Shown: in pieces, positions 46,944-55,499 of the stretch
Numbering within the stretch: position 1 is the first letter of the stretch
Layout: each line of letters begins with the position of its first letter
Source of the DNA: JADJQU01 sp035490315
Lineage (GTDB): Bacteria; Planctomycetota; UBA1135; GCA-002686595
Reading direction: 5' to 3'
Assembly: GCA_035490315.1 (NCBI GenBank)
Contig: DATHET010000178.1
Location: 1 to 64,000, forward strand
Length of the DNA: 64,000 nucleotides
The notes under the pieces: generated by a model
Seen by the model: the letters and a program-made list of their open reading frames with translations, nothing else
Database searches by the model: none
What the model was told of the DNA's origin: nothing
Made by a program: the position numbers and the translations under genes

Positions 46944-47804
46944 CAGGTCTTTCGGAGCGAGGAGTTCGCAGATCCGATCGAGATCCGTCCTGTTGAAGTA
47001 GTCGATCACGATCTTGCCGCGGTAGCCCTCGCCATTCTGGATCGTGACCTTGGATGCGAACCGCGCCCGGATGCGCGACTCCAGCTCGCGCAGCCAGACG
47101 GGGACGGGGGGCGCGGGCAGCTTGTCGCTAGGTGAATGTCGGGTCGGCGGCACATTCGCTTCGCGGACCAAGCGCTCGACTTCGCGCACCGACAGGTCCC
47201 TGCGCACCGTCTCCTCGAGGATCGAGTTCAGGCGACTTTCCTCCGAGAGCGAAAGCAGGGCGCGGGCGTGGCCCATGGTGATCAAACCCTTGGCCAGGGC
47301 CTCCTGTCCTTTCGCGGGAAGATCGAGCAGGCGCAGGTGATTGGCAACCGTCGAGCGCTTCAGTCCGACCTTGGCTGCTACAGCATCTTGTGTCAGTGCC
47401 AGCTGCTCCATCATGGTCTTGTAGCCATGGGCGCGTTCGAGCGGATCCAGGTCGCGGCGTTGGACGTTCTCGACCAGGGCCAGCTCGAGCATCTCCGCAT
47501 CGGTGACTTGGGTCTTGATCATCGCGGGGATGCGCCTCAGCCCCGCGAGTCGGGAGGCACGCCACCTCCGCTCGCCGGCGATCAGCTGGTAGCGCCCATC
47601 TTCCAGCCGGCGGACCACCACCGGTTGCAGCACGCCGTGCTGCACGATGCTGTCCCGGAGTTCCTCGAGACCCGAGGCGTCCATGGTCTTCCGGGGCTGG
47701 AAGGGATTGGGGTGGATCGCCTCGAGCTCGAGTTCCGAGGGCTCATGAGGCGTTTCCTGCTCACCGAGGAGGGAACTGAGTCCCTTTCCGAGTCGACGTT
47801 CCAT
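46938..47804 (-). CDS. parB: Chromosome-partitioning protein ParB
   Basis: A 288-residue DNA-binding CTPase that loads at parS and spreads. It has the N-terminal box beginning RLGKGLSSLLGE, the segments IHPNPFQPRKTMDASGLEEL and GERRWRASRLAG (the CTP-binding and arginine-rich motif), and the helix-turn-helix LTQDAVAAKVGLKRSTVANH. The C-terminal dimer domain contains VTIQNGEGYRGKIVIDY. The ATG at 47804 is chosen because the family starts MxxRLGKGL. A perfect parS lies 27 bases upstream. Its partner ParA is 8.4 kb away, in another transcription unit. Confidence 0.95.
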   Translation of the reverse strand: MERRLGKGLSSLLGEQETPHEPSELELEAIHPNPFQPRKTMDASGLEELRDSIVQHGVLQPVVVRRLEDGRYQLIAGERRWRASRLAGLRRIPAMIKTQVTDAEMLELALVENVQRRDLDPLERAHGYKTMMEQLALTQDAVAAKVGLKRSTVANHLRLLDLPAKGQEALAKGLITMGHARALLSLSEESRLNSILEETVRRDLSVREVERLVREANVPPTRHSPSDKLPAPPVPVWLRELESRIRARFASKVTIQNGEGYRGKIVIDYFNRTDLDRICELLAPKDLL

Positions 47805-47830
47805 GGGGAGCCTTGGCTGGAGTTCCGGAT

Positions 47831-47846
47831 TGTTCCACGTGGAACA
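47831..47846. other. parS centromere-like site
   Basis: TGTTCCACGTGGAACA is a perfect 16-bp palindrome that fits the broadly conserved parS consensus (TGTTtCACGTGAAACa) apart from one symmetric pair. It is immediately upstream of parB, about 12 kb from dnaA, which is typical for origin-proximal parS. ParB bound here may also repress its own gene. Confidence 0.9.
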
Positions 47847-47964
47847 ATGGCAGCCTAGGCAACCCAGGACCTGCTTGTCGAGCCGTTGCAAGGAGTTTTT
47901 TTCGGCTGCCCCGCGCACGAATCGGGGCTGGACACCAGGAACCTCCGGAAGGTAGACAGATCGC

Positions 47965-48627
47965 GTGCAGGCAGCAGTTCTTTCGAGGTGGATCGGCCGG
48001 GAATGGCTGCGCAGCCCGGCCACCTGGCTGGCACTTCTCGCGGCCAGCCTGATCGGACCGGCAACCCTGCTCCTGAGCCCCCTCGGGGAGGGGCTTGCGG
48101 GTGATTCGCATGGACCCTATATGGGGTCCTTATGGTTTTTATCTACATATCTTGGTGCTATTATCGGGCTGGTCCTGCTGTCGCGAGCCGGCGCGCTCTG
48201 GAACGAGCTGGGTCTGGGCTCTCAGGTCTGGCTCGGAGGCCTGGTGATGTTTACGGTCTGCATCGTGTACGGTGCCGCGGCAATCGTCCCACTGCGACTC
48301 TTCGAGGCTTCCGCTGGACTTCCAGCCGCCTCGTTCTGGCTTTGCGCTGGCCACTGGGCTGCGCTAGCCACCTGCATCCAGCGCAGCGGGTGGTCCGTCG
48401 CGGCCAAGCTGATCGCCATGACCTGCCTGGGCTGGTGGATGCCGGCCTTGCTCGATGGGGCAGCCGGATGGGAGCGCCTGCGTTGGGCCCTCGCTCCCCA
48501 GCGTCACCTCGACGTCGGAGGGCAGTCGATCGAAACTTCGTTGGGGGTCCTGGTCGATACCATTCCCGTAGTTGCATGGTGGGTCGCTGCTGCGCTCCTT
48601 CCCACACGTAGCGCGTTCAAGCGATGA
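47965..48627 (+). CDS. Multi-helix inner-membrane protein of unknown function
   Basis: A 220-residue, very hydrophobic protein with about five or six predicted helices (examples WLALLAASLIGPATLLL, YLGAIIGLVLLS, GGLVMFTVCIVYGAA, LIAMTCLGWWMPALL). I do not recognise a family; it has no ATPase or carrier motif. Start GTG at 47965, preceded by a GGAAGG site. It is divergent from parB and its stop overlaps the start of the phosphoesterase by four bases (ATGA), so the two are probably a unit. Confidence 0.72.
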   Translation: MQAAVLSRWIGREWLRSPATWLALLAASLIGPATLLLSPLGEGLAGDSHGPYMGSLWFLSTYLGAIIGLVLLSRAGALWNELGLGSQVWLGGLVMFTVCIVYGAAAIVPLRLFEASAGLPAASFWLCAGHWAALATCIQRSGWSVAAKLIAMTCLGWWMPALLDGAAGWERLRWALAPQRHLDVGGQSIETSLGVLVDTIPVVAWWVAAALLPTRSAFKR

Positions 48628-49358
48628 AGTACGGAATCCTCGGCGACATTCACGGCAACCTCTCCGCGCTCGAAGAGGTGCTCGGGTGCATGGACCGCGA
48701 GGGCATCGACCAACTGCTGAGCGTCGGCGATGTGGTCGGCTACGGCGCGGCTCCGCGCGAGTGCATCCGGATCCTGCGCGAGCGCAACGCCTTCGTCGTT
48801 CTCGGCAACCACGATGCCGCCTGCGTCGACCGGCTGGATGCTTCGACCTTCAACAATTACGCGCGCGCGGCCGTGGTCTGGACACAGGGCGTCCTGACCA
48901 AGGACGACCGAAGCTGGATCGAGAAGTTGCCGATGACCGTGCACCTCGAGCATTGCTCGGTCGCGCACGGCACGCTGCACAAGCCGGAGCTCTACGACTA
49001 CATCCAGAGCACGACCGACGCAGATCCCTCGCTCGACGAGATGCCCTTGCCCGTCTGCTTCGTGGGCCATTCGCATGTGCCTGTCGCGCTGCTGCGCCTG
49101 CGCGACGATCCGACGCGGACCTTCTACACGAAGGACGCCGTGGTCGACACCGACGAGGCCTATCGCGCCCTGGTCAACGTCGGCAGCGTGGGCCAGCCGC
49201 GCGACGAGGATCCGCGCGCTGCGTACGCGATCTTCGACACGGAAGCAGGTCACGTGAAAATCCTGCGCGTCGAGTACGACATCCCGCGCGAGATGCGCCG
49301 CATTCGCGAAGCAGGCCTGCCGGAAATGCTCGCGGCGCGACTGGAGTGGGGGGTCTGA
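48624..49358 (+). CDS. YfcE/MJ0936-like metallophosphoesterase
   Basis: A 244-residue phosphoesterase with the complete metal-ligand series: GDIHGN near the start, SVGDVVGYG, VLGNHDAAC, AHGTLHKPE and GHSHVP. These match the MJ0936/YfcE family (calcineurin fold, two metals), which hydrolyses phosphodiesters or small phosphate compounds in the cytoplasm. The physiological substrate is not predictable. It is translationally coupled to the upstream membrane protein. Confidence 0.9.
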   Translation: MKYGILGDIHGNLSALEEVLGCMDREGIDQLLSVGDVVGYGAAPRECIRILRERNAFVVLGNHDAACVDRLDASTFNNYARAAVVWTQGVLTKDDRSWIEKLPMTVHLEHCSVAHGTLHKPELYDYIQSTTDADPSLDEMPLPVCFVGHSHVPVALLRLRDDPTRTFYTKDAVVDTDEAYRALVNVGSVGQPRDEDPRAAYAIFDTEAGHVKILRVEYDIPREMRRIREAGLPEMLAARLEWGV

Positions 49359-49392
49359 GCCACCGGCGCGCGCGACTGCGCAGCGGCCCGCC

Positions 49393-50706
49393 TCAGTTGC
49401 GGCCCTTGAGGTAAGCCAGCTGCGCCGGCAAGGATTCCAGGCCGTGCTCGCCCAGCCCGTGCTCGAAGAGCAACTTGATGTCGCCGAGCGGTCGCACATC
49501 GCCGCGGAACACGTAGCGACGTTCATCCGCGTAGGTGCCCACGGTGACCAGCACTTCGAGGATCGATGCGGCGTTGCAGCGATTGCCGCCGACGTCGAGT
49601 TCGACGGGCGTTCCATAGTGACCGACGATCCCGACGATCAGCGCCGCTGGCCGCGCATGCAACTTGACGTCGTCGGACAGATCGATGCACAGCTCCTGCA
49701 CGTTGGTGTACGCGGGCAGCAGCTCCTCGGCGATGCTCCGGCCGCGCCGCAGGAAGAAGTCGGCCCAGTACAGGAACGTGTTGAGGATCGCTTCCTGGAC
49801 TTCGCGCGGCTCGACGACAGCCACCAGACGCTTCTGCGCGTGGCCGCGACCGCTGCCTTCGTGGCGCTCGACGAAGTGGGTGAGGAAGGTCGCGCATTCC
49901 AAGAGGTGCAGTGAAGCCGAGGTCAGCCCACGCAGCTTCGGCAATCGCTCGTCGCGTCCCTCGAGGACCGTGTTCTTGATGTACGTGTCGTAGGTCGACT
50001 GCAGGTTGTGAACGGTGGCCTCGTACACGCGCGCCTGCTCTTCGCTGCACAGCCGCGCCAGGTAGGCCTTGCGCTCGAGCGCGTTCTTGATGCGGCGGAT
50101 GCGCAGGTCGTCGAGCATCGAGCAGGCCGCGAGGAACTTGGATGCGACCTCCGCGATTTTCTGATGTTCTTCCGTCGGTTCGTGCTCGCCAACGTTGCGC
50201 GGCAGCTGCTGGCGCACGGTGCCGGCGGCGAAGCTCGCTTCAGGAAACATCTCCTGCGTGATCTCGAGCCCGAGCTTCAGGGCTTCCTTGCGGATCTCCG
50301 CGAGCAGGTTGGAAGCCGAGCGACGAGTGAAAGCGCGAACTTGTTCCACCGAGGCGGCGACATCCGCCGCTTCCGACTCGCTGCACACGGACAGCACGCC
50401 GTAGCTGTCGAAGCGCGAAGCCAGGTGCGAAAGGCTGTGACCGGCCAGGGCAAACCAGCGCGCGGAGGCGACGAGCTCGCGCAGGACTCCGAAGCTGCGG
50501 TTGTAGCGCGCGCCATAGTCGTCGAGGAACGACTCGAGCTCCTCCGCTTCGAGCAACAACTGGTAGTAGTGCTTCTTTCCCCAGCTTCCGCTCTCGTGCG
50601 CGAGCAGCGACGTCGTCAGCCTGAAAAACGCCTGCGACCTGGCCTGCAGCAGGCCCGCGAAGGCGCGCTCGGTGATCACCTCTTCGAGGGACCGTTCGTA
50701 GGTCAC
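49393..50706 (-). CDS. Large helical protein with a C-terminal HPr-like domain
   Basis: A 437-residue protein. The first about 330 residues are mainly helical with long charged stretches and no recognised domain. The last about 95 residues look like HPr, the phosphocarrier of the PTS: LCIDLSDDVKLHARPAALIV holds the phospho-His (about residue 350) in the L-H-A-R-P motif, and CNAASILEVLVTVG lines up with the regulatory-Ser helix. A stand-alone HPr is about 85 residues, so this is an unusual fusion. No PTS enzyme I or transporter is seen nearby. Start GTG at 50706 with an AGGA site. Confidence 0.65.
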   Translation of the reverse strand: MTYERSLEEVITERAFAGLLQARSQAFFRLTTSLLAHESGSWGKKHYYQLLLEAEELESFLDDYGARYNRSFGVLRELVASARWFALAGHSLSHLASRFDSYGVLSVCSESEAADVAASVEQVRAFTRRSASNLLAEIRKEALKLGLEITQEMFPEASFAAGTVRQQLPRNVGEHEPTEEHQKIAEVASKFLAACSMLDDLRIRRIKNALERKAYLARLCSEEQARVYEATVHNLQSTYDTYIKNTVLEGRDERLPKLRGLTSASLHLLECATFLTHFVERHEGSGRGHAQKRLVAVVEPREVQEAILNTFLYWADFFLRRGRSIAEELLPAYTNVQELCIDLSDDVKLHARPAALIVGIVGHYGTPVELDVGGNRCNAASILEVLVTVGTYADERRYVFRGDVRPLGDIKLLFEHGLGEHGLESLPAQLAYLKGRN

Positions 50707-50898
50707 GGAGCTGTCCTGGGGGTTTCGGCGGTGGGGGACTCGATGCGCGTGCCGCAGGACGACTGGGGGGCGCGGTGGAGGCCGGGGGATCTCAACACCA
50801 GTTCGGGCTGGTGGCAAACCCGGCTCAAGAACCCTTGCGCCGGAAGTCGATTCCTGACGCGATCCGCCCGCTGTCCACGAGCCCCTAGGGAGTCCGCT

Positions 50899-51711
50899 AT
50901 TTCTTCCGAACGCTGCCTGGAGACCTACCTTCAGGAGATCAACGAAATCCCGCTTCTCTCCGCGGAGCAGGAAAAATCACTCGGCCGGCGCATCCAGGCC
51001 GGCGATCTCGAGGCCCGTGAGCACATGATCCGGGCCAATCTGCGCCTGGTCGTGTCGATCGCCAAGCGCTACGCCGAGCGCGGCCTGTCGCTCCAGGACC
51101 TGATTGCCGAGGGGAACATCGGCCTGCTGAAGGGGGCGGAAAAATTCGACCCGGACGCCGGCTGCCGCTTTTCCACCTACGCGACCTGGTGGATCAAGCA
51201 GTCGATTCGCCGCTCGCTGACCAACACGGTCAAATCCGTGCGGATCCCAAGCTACATGTCCGAGTTGATATCCCGTTGGAGGATCGTTACTGGTGAACTG
51301 ACCTTCCGTCTGGGGCGCATTCCTACCCTCGAGGAGGTCGCGCATGAGATGGAGATCCCCGAGGACAACTGGCCGCTGTTTCGCCGGACCGTGGCGGGCT
51401 CGAGCCTGGGGGCCCAGGTTTCGCTCGAAACCCTGACCCAGCACCAGGAGACCGTCGCCGACGACGCCAGTCCCCGCCCGGACGAGCGATTGCTCAATGA
51501 AGACCTGCTCGAGCGCCTGGGTGGCCTCTTGGGTGTCATCGACGAGCGCGAGGCTACGATCCTGCGTCTGCGCTACGGTCTGGGCAGCGAAGGCGCCGAC
51601 CCGATGACCCTGAAGGAAATCGGCAAGGTGATCGGTCTGACCCGCGAGCGGGTGCGCCAGATCGAGCGCGAAGCGCTGCAGAAGCTCTACGGCGTCATGA
51701 GCGGGGAGTGA
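50899..51711 (+). CDS. Group 2 sigma-70-family sigma factor
   Basis: An RNA polymerase sigma subunit of about 270 residues. Region 1.2/2.1 is YLQEINEIPLLSAEQEKSLG; region 2 includes HMIRANLRLVVSIAKRYAER, SLQDLIAEGNIGLLKGAEKF and FSTYATWWIKQSIRRSL; region 4 is MTLKEIGKVIGLTRERVRQI. It lacks region 1.1 and the long non-conserved segment of the housekeeping sigma, so it is an RpoS/SigB-like alternative factor. The start is uncertain. The only standard codon is the ATG at 50743, but the sequence between 50743 and 50898 has poor codon use. I favour the ATT at 50899 with a GGGAG ribosome site. Confidence 0.85.
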   Translation: MSSERCLETYLQEINEIPLLSAEQEKSLGRRIQAGDLEAREHMIRANLRLVVSIAKRYAERGLSLQDLIAEGNIGLLKGAEKFDPDAGCRFSTYATWWIKQSIRRSLTNTVKSVRIPSYMSELISRWRIVTGELTFRLGRIPTLEEVAHEMEIPEDNWPLFRRTVAGSSLGAQVSLETLTQHQETVADDASPRPDERLLNEDLLERLGGLLGVIDEREATILRLRYGLGSEGADPMTLKEIGKVIGLTRERVRQIEREALQKLYGVMSGE

Positions 51712-51754
51712 GCGGCGCGGGGCGGCCCTCTGAAAAGGGCTAAACTCGCCCGCC

Positions 51755-52960
51755 ATTTCTTCCAGAGCTCGAACCCCTACACGCGCCCCGCGCGGCACTC
51801 CGCTGTACGTGCACCTGCCGTTCTGCGCGGCCAAGTGCCACTACTGTGACTTCTTCTCGGTAGCTGCCGCGGGGCACGACATCGACGGGATGCTGGCGGC
51901 GATCCTCGCCGAGGCCGAGCAGCTCGCGCCCGAGGCGCCGCGGACAGTGTTCCTCGGTGGAGGAACGCCGAGCCTCTTGTCCGCGCCCCAGTTGCAGAGT
52001 TTCCTCGACCGGCTGGACGAGATCACGGGGTTCCGCGCCAGCGCGATCGAGGTGACCGCCGAGTGCAATCCCGAGAGTCTGGACCGCGACAAGGCCAGCG
52101 CGCTGCTCGATCTCGGCGTGCGCCGCCTGTCGATCGGATTCCAGTCGCTGTCCGACGAGACACTCGTTTCCTTCGGGCGCATCCACACGGTGGAGGACAG
52201 CTTCCGGGCCTTCGACGCAGCGCGCGCCGCCGGAGTGCGCGAGCTCAACCTCGACCTCATCTATGCCTATCCGGGTCAGACGACCGCTCAGTGGGGGAGC
52301 GACCTCGAGCGCGTGCTGGCGCTGAAGCCGGAACACCTCAGCGCCTACAACCTGACGTTCGAGCAGGAGACACCGTTCAAGCGCTGGTTGGATCAAGGCA
52401 GACTTGAGCGCGCGGGCGAGGAGCTCGAGCTCGAGCTGTTCGATCTGGTTCGCGAGAAGACGCGCGAAGCCGGCTTCGAGGCTTACGAGATCTCCAATTA
52501 CGCGCGTCCTGCTCACGCCTGCGCACACAACGTCAACTACTGGCGCAACGGTCCTTATCTCGGACTCGGCCCTTCAGCGGTCAGCCGCGTGGACAGCACG
52601 CGGCGCGGCAACACGAAATCGATCGCCGGCTACGTGCGGCAGATCCACAGCGACGGACACGCCGTGCAGTGGGAAGAAAGTCCCGAAGCGCGCGCGCGTC
52701 TCGGCGAGACCTGGTGGCTCGGCCTGCGGCTCGCGGAAGGCGTGGATCCCGCGGCTGCGCGCGCGACCGCTGGCTTCGACGCGCGCGAGCTCGATCCGGC
52801 CCTCGCGATTGCCGCGAAGCTCAGCGATCAGGGTCTCTTGCGCATCGAAGGTGATCGCTACTGCTTGACCGAGCGCGGTGTGCCCCTCGCCGATTTCGTC
52901 GGCGGTGAATTCCTGGAACTCGGCCTGGTCGACCCTGCTGCCGAGACGGCGCGCGGATGA
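51755..52960 (+). CDS. hemW: HemW-like radical SAM protein (heme chaperone family)
   Basis: A radical SAM protein of the HemW/HemN branch with the cluster motif FCAAKCHYCDF (Cys-x3-Cys-x2-Cys). The family signatures continue with TVFLGGGTPSLL, VTAECNPESLDRDKASALLD, RRLSIGFQSLSDETL and NLDLIYAYPGQT. HemW members bind heme and insert it into respiratory enzymes; the HemN oxidase needs other residues. Without tools I cannot fully exclude HemN, but the YCDF motif favours HemW. Start: the only GTG (51809) would cut the first strand PLYVHLPFC, so I placed the start at the ATT at 51755; see findings. Its stop overlaps pyrF (ATGA). Confidence 0.88.
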   Translation: MSSRARTPTRAPRGTPLYVHLPFCAAKCHYCDFFSVAAAGHDIDGMLAAILAEAEQLAPEAPRTVFLGGGTPSLLSAPQLQSFLDRLDEITGFRASAIEVTAECNPESLDRDKASALLDLGVRRLSIGFQSLSDETLVSFGRIHTVEDSFRAFDAARAAGVRELNLDLIYAYPGQTTAQWGSDLERVLALKPEHLSAYNLTFEQETPFKRWLDQGRLERAGEELELELFDLVREKTREAGFEAYEISNYARPAHACAHNVNYWRNGPYLGLGPSAVSRVDSTRRGNTKSIAGYVRQIHSDGHAVQWEESPEARARLGETWWLGLRLAEGVDPAAARATAGFDARELDPALAIAAKLSDQGLLRIEGDRYCLTERGVPLADFVGGEFLELGLVDPAAETARG

Positions 52961-53868
52961 GTGCGTCTTCCAGTTTCGCGGATCGCTTGTGCGCGGCGGC
53001 GGAAGCCAAGGGCACTTGCGCGGTGGTCGGGCTCGATCCGCACCTCGAGATGTTGCCGCCGGAGTATGGGCTCGCGGCCGACTCGGGTGCGCCGCGCTCG
53101 AAGCGCGCCTCGCGGATGGGGGACTTCTGCTGCGAGCTGCTCGAGGTGATCGCGCCGCTCGTCCCCGCCGTCAAACCCCAGTCCGCATTCTTCGAAGCCC
53201 TCGGAGCCGCGGGAGCCGTCCAATGGGAGCGCGTCGTGCGGCGCGCGCGCGAGCTCGGCCTGCTGGTGATCGGCGACGTCAAGCGCGGCGACATCAGCAG
53301 CACTGCCCGCGCCTACGCGGCGGCTTTCCTCGAAGGCGGCGGCGACCCAGAGGCCGCGTGCGACGCGATCACCCTCTCACCTTTCCTCGGCGCCGACTCG
53401 ATCGAGCCCTTCCTCGAGGTGTGCGCCCGCACCGGCGGCGGAGTTTTCATCTTGGTTCGCACTTCCAACCCCGGCAGCGCGGACTTCCAGCGCCTGGGCA
53501 CGCCCGAGCTCTCGTTCGCGATCGCGGAGCGGGTCGCTCGCTGGGGCGAAGGCTTGATGGGGGAGTGCGGCCTTTCTTCGGTCGGCGCCGTGGTCGGCGC
53601 GACCCATGGGCAGGAGCTCGCGGCGTTCCGAGATTCGATGCCCCGCGCGGTCTTCCTCTTGCCCGGCTACGGTGCGCAGGGTGCCTCGGCGCGCGAGCTG
53701 TCGGCGGCCTTCACCGGCCCGCGGCGCGGCGCCCTGGTCAACTCCTCGCGCGGGATCTGCTTTGCATATAAGGAGGCGCGGTTCGCGAGGCTGACCTGGC
53801 AGGAGGCGAGCCGCAAAGCGACGCAGGCGATGATCGCGGACCTTGCCGGGGTCGACGGAGGCCGCTGA
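52957..53868 (+). CDS. pyrF: Orotidine-5'-phosphate decarboxylase (type 2)
   Basis: The last step of UMP synthesis. The 303-residue length, the core LLVIGDVKRGDISSTARAYA (catalytic Asp-x-Lys-x3-Asp) and the C-terminal LLPGYGAQGASARELSAAF (phosphate loop) are those of the longer type 2 (mycobacterial-like) enzyme. The N-terminal CAVVGLDPHLEMLP and NPGSADFQRL further support it. The ATG overlaps the hemW stop by four bases, and the gene ends one base into bshC, so it is in the same operon. Confidence 0.93.
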   Translation: MSASSSFADRLCAAAEAKGTCAVVGLDPHLEMLPPEYGLAADSGAPRSKRASRMGDFCCELLEVIAPLVPAVKPQSAFFEALGAAGAVQWERVVRRARELGLLVIGDVKRGDISSTARAYAAAFLEGGGDPEAACDAITLSPFLGADSIEPFLEVCARTGGGVFILVRTSNPGSADFQRLGTPELSFAIAERVARWGEGLMGECGLSSVGAVVGATHGQELAAFRDSMPRAVFLLPGYGAQGASARELSAAFTGPRRGALVNSSRGICFAYKEARFARLTWQEASRKATQAMIADLAGVDGGR

Positions 53869-55499
53869 TGCGCATCGAATCCCTGCCCTGGGACGTGCTC
53901 GAGGTCAGCGGCATCGCGCGCAGCTTGCTGACCAGGCCCGACGCCGTCGCGGGACTGGTGATCCCGCGCGAGCTGGCTCAGATCCCCGAGCCGCGCGAGC
54001 GCTTCTCGCGCGAGGAACGCGCCGAGCTCGCCGACGCATTGGAGAATCAGCTGAGCCCGCTCTCGCCGCACGTCGCGGTGCTCGACGCCGCGCGCTCCCT
54101 GCGACAGCCGGGCACCTACGCGGTGATCGCGGGCCAGCAGCCAGGCTTCCTGGCCTCGCCGCTCTACAACATTCACAAGGCTCTGCACGTCGTGCGTCTT
54201 GCGCGCGCCCTCTCGCAAGCCTGGGAGCGGCCCGTGGTGGCGATGTTCTGGAACCATGCCGACGACCACGACCTGGCCGAGGTCAACCACGCCTTCGTTC
54301 CCAACGACAATTTCGACCTGCAGAAGATCGGGCTGTCGGGGATGGCCTCGGGCAAGCAGCCCTTCTCGCGCGTGGTGCTCAGCGAGGACAAGCATCGACT
54401 GGCGTCGATCCGCGCGACGCTCGCCGAGCTGCACCGCTTGGACCCGCACGTCGAGGAGGCGCTCGATCTGTTCTGCCCGCGCGATGGAGAGACTCTCGCG
54501 CGCGCTTTCACACGCTCGATGACCGAGCTCCTGGGCTCGCAGGGTCTGGTCGTGCTCGAGCCCGACTGGATCCGTTCCTCGCTGTCGCGTTCACTGGGTG
54601 CGATCGTCGGCCGCTCGGGCGAGGGCGGGCTCGAGCACGCGCTGCAGCAGGGCGCGGCGCAGATCCGCGCGCTCGGTCACGAGCCGCAGATCGATCCTGC
54701 GACGGCGGCGCTGCTCTACCGCGTCGATGCACGCGGCCGCAGCGCGCTGCGTCTGGGCGGCGATGGATTCCGTTACGACGGAGAAGAGGGTTCGCGCACG
54801 AGCGCCGAGCTGGCGGCGGAAATCGTGCAGGATCCGTCGGGGTGGTCGCCGGCGGCGCTGACACGCGCGATTGCGCAGGACGCGAGTCTTCCAATCGCAG
54901 CCTACGTCGGCGGGCTCGGCGAGCTCGCTTACCACGCGCAGTTGATCGCGCTGCGCGACTTCGCCGGAGTGCCTCGCACACCCTTCGTGACGCGCTTCTC
55001 GTGCACGCTGATCGAGCCCGAGGTCGCGGCCTCGCTCGCCGCTCTGGAACTCGGCGCGGAGTCCGTGCTGCGCGCGCGAGGCGTCATCGAGACGAGCTCG
55101 GAAGAAAACAATCCCGCGGTGATCGAGGCCCTGCGCGAGGTCTCGCGGCGCGCGGCGCGCGATCTGAACGAGCAACGCGAGGCGCTCGGCCAGATCGATG
55201 CGGGTCTCGCCGCGCACTTGAAGCGCACCGGCGAGCAGATCCGCGCGCTGGTGGAAAAAGTCTGCGAGAAGGCCGAGCGGGTGCACCAGAACAAATCCGG
55301 CAGGGGACAGCGCCACGTCCGGCGCGTTGCGAACGCGCTGTTTCCGCGCGAGCTGCCGCAGGAGCGCGTGATCGGCCCCCTGCCCTTCGTCGCGCGCCAT
55401 GGACGGACCTGGGTGAGCGAGCTCTTGGACCAGGTGCCGGCCTTGCCTCGCGACCACGCCCTCGCTTTCCTGGATGAGCTGCCCAAGGAGGATGCATGA
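53868..55499 (+). CDS. bshC: Bacillithiol biosynthesis cysteine-adding enzyme BshC
   Basis: BshC ligates cysteine to glucosaminyl-malate, the last step of bacillithiol synthesis. The 543-residue product has the family landmarks GTYAVIAGQQPGFLASPLYN, IHKALHVVRLARALSQAWER, and the acidic FWNHADDHDLAEVNHAF block. Later it shows FVTRFSCTLIEP and a C-terminal coiled coil. It overlaps pyrF by one base and bshB by four bases, so all are in one operon. BshC identity is a motif judgement, supported by bshA and bshB in the same cluster. Confidence 0.9.
   Translation: MRIESLPWDVLEVSGIARSLLTRPDAVAGLVIPRELAQIPEPRERFSREERAELADALENQLSPLSPHVAVLDAARSLRQPGTYAVIAGQQPGFLASPLYNIHKALHVVRLARALSQAWERPVVAMFWNHADDHDLAEVNHAFVPNDNFDLQKIGLSGMASGKQPFSRVVLSEDKHRLASIRATLAELHRLDPHVEEALDLFCPRDGETLARAFTRSMTELLGSQGLVVLEPDWIRSSLSRSLGAIVGRSGEGGLEHALQQGAAQIRALGHEPQIDPATAALLYRVDARGRSALRLGGDGFRYDGEEGSRTSAELAAEIVQDPSGWSPAALTRAIAQDASLPIAAYVGGLGELAYHAQLIALRDFAGVPRTPFVTRFSCTLIEPEVAASLAALELGAESVLRARGVIETSSEENNPAVIEALREVSRRAARDLNEQREALGQIDAGLAAHLKRTGEQIRALVEKVCEKAERVHQNKSGRGQRHVRRVANALFPRELPQERVIGPLPFVARHGRTWVSELLDQVPALPRDHALAFLDELPKEDA

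Noticed and set aside
51809..52960. Calling this gene HemN (coproporphyrinogen dehydrogenase)
   Set aside because: The YCDF cluster motif and absence of the HemN-type N-terminal extension fit HemW better.
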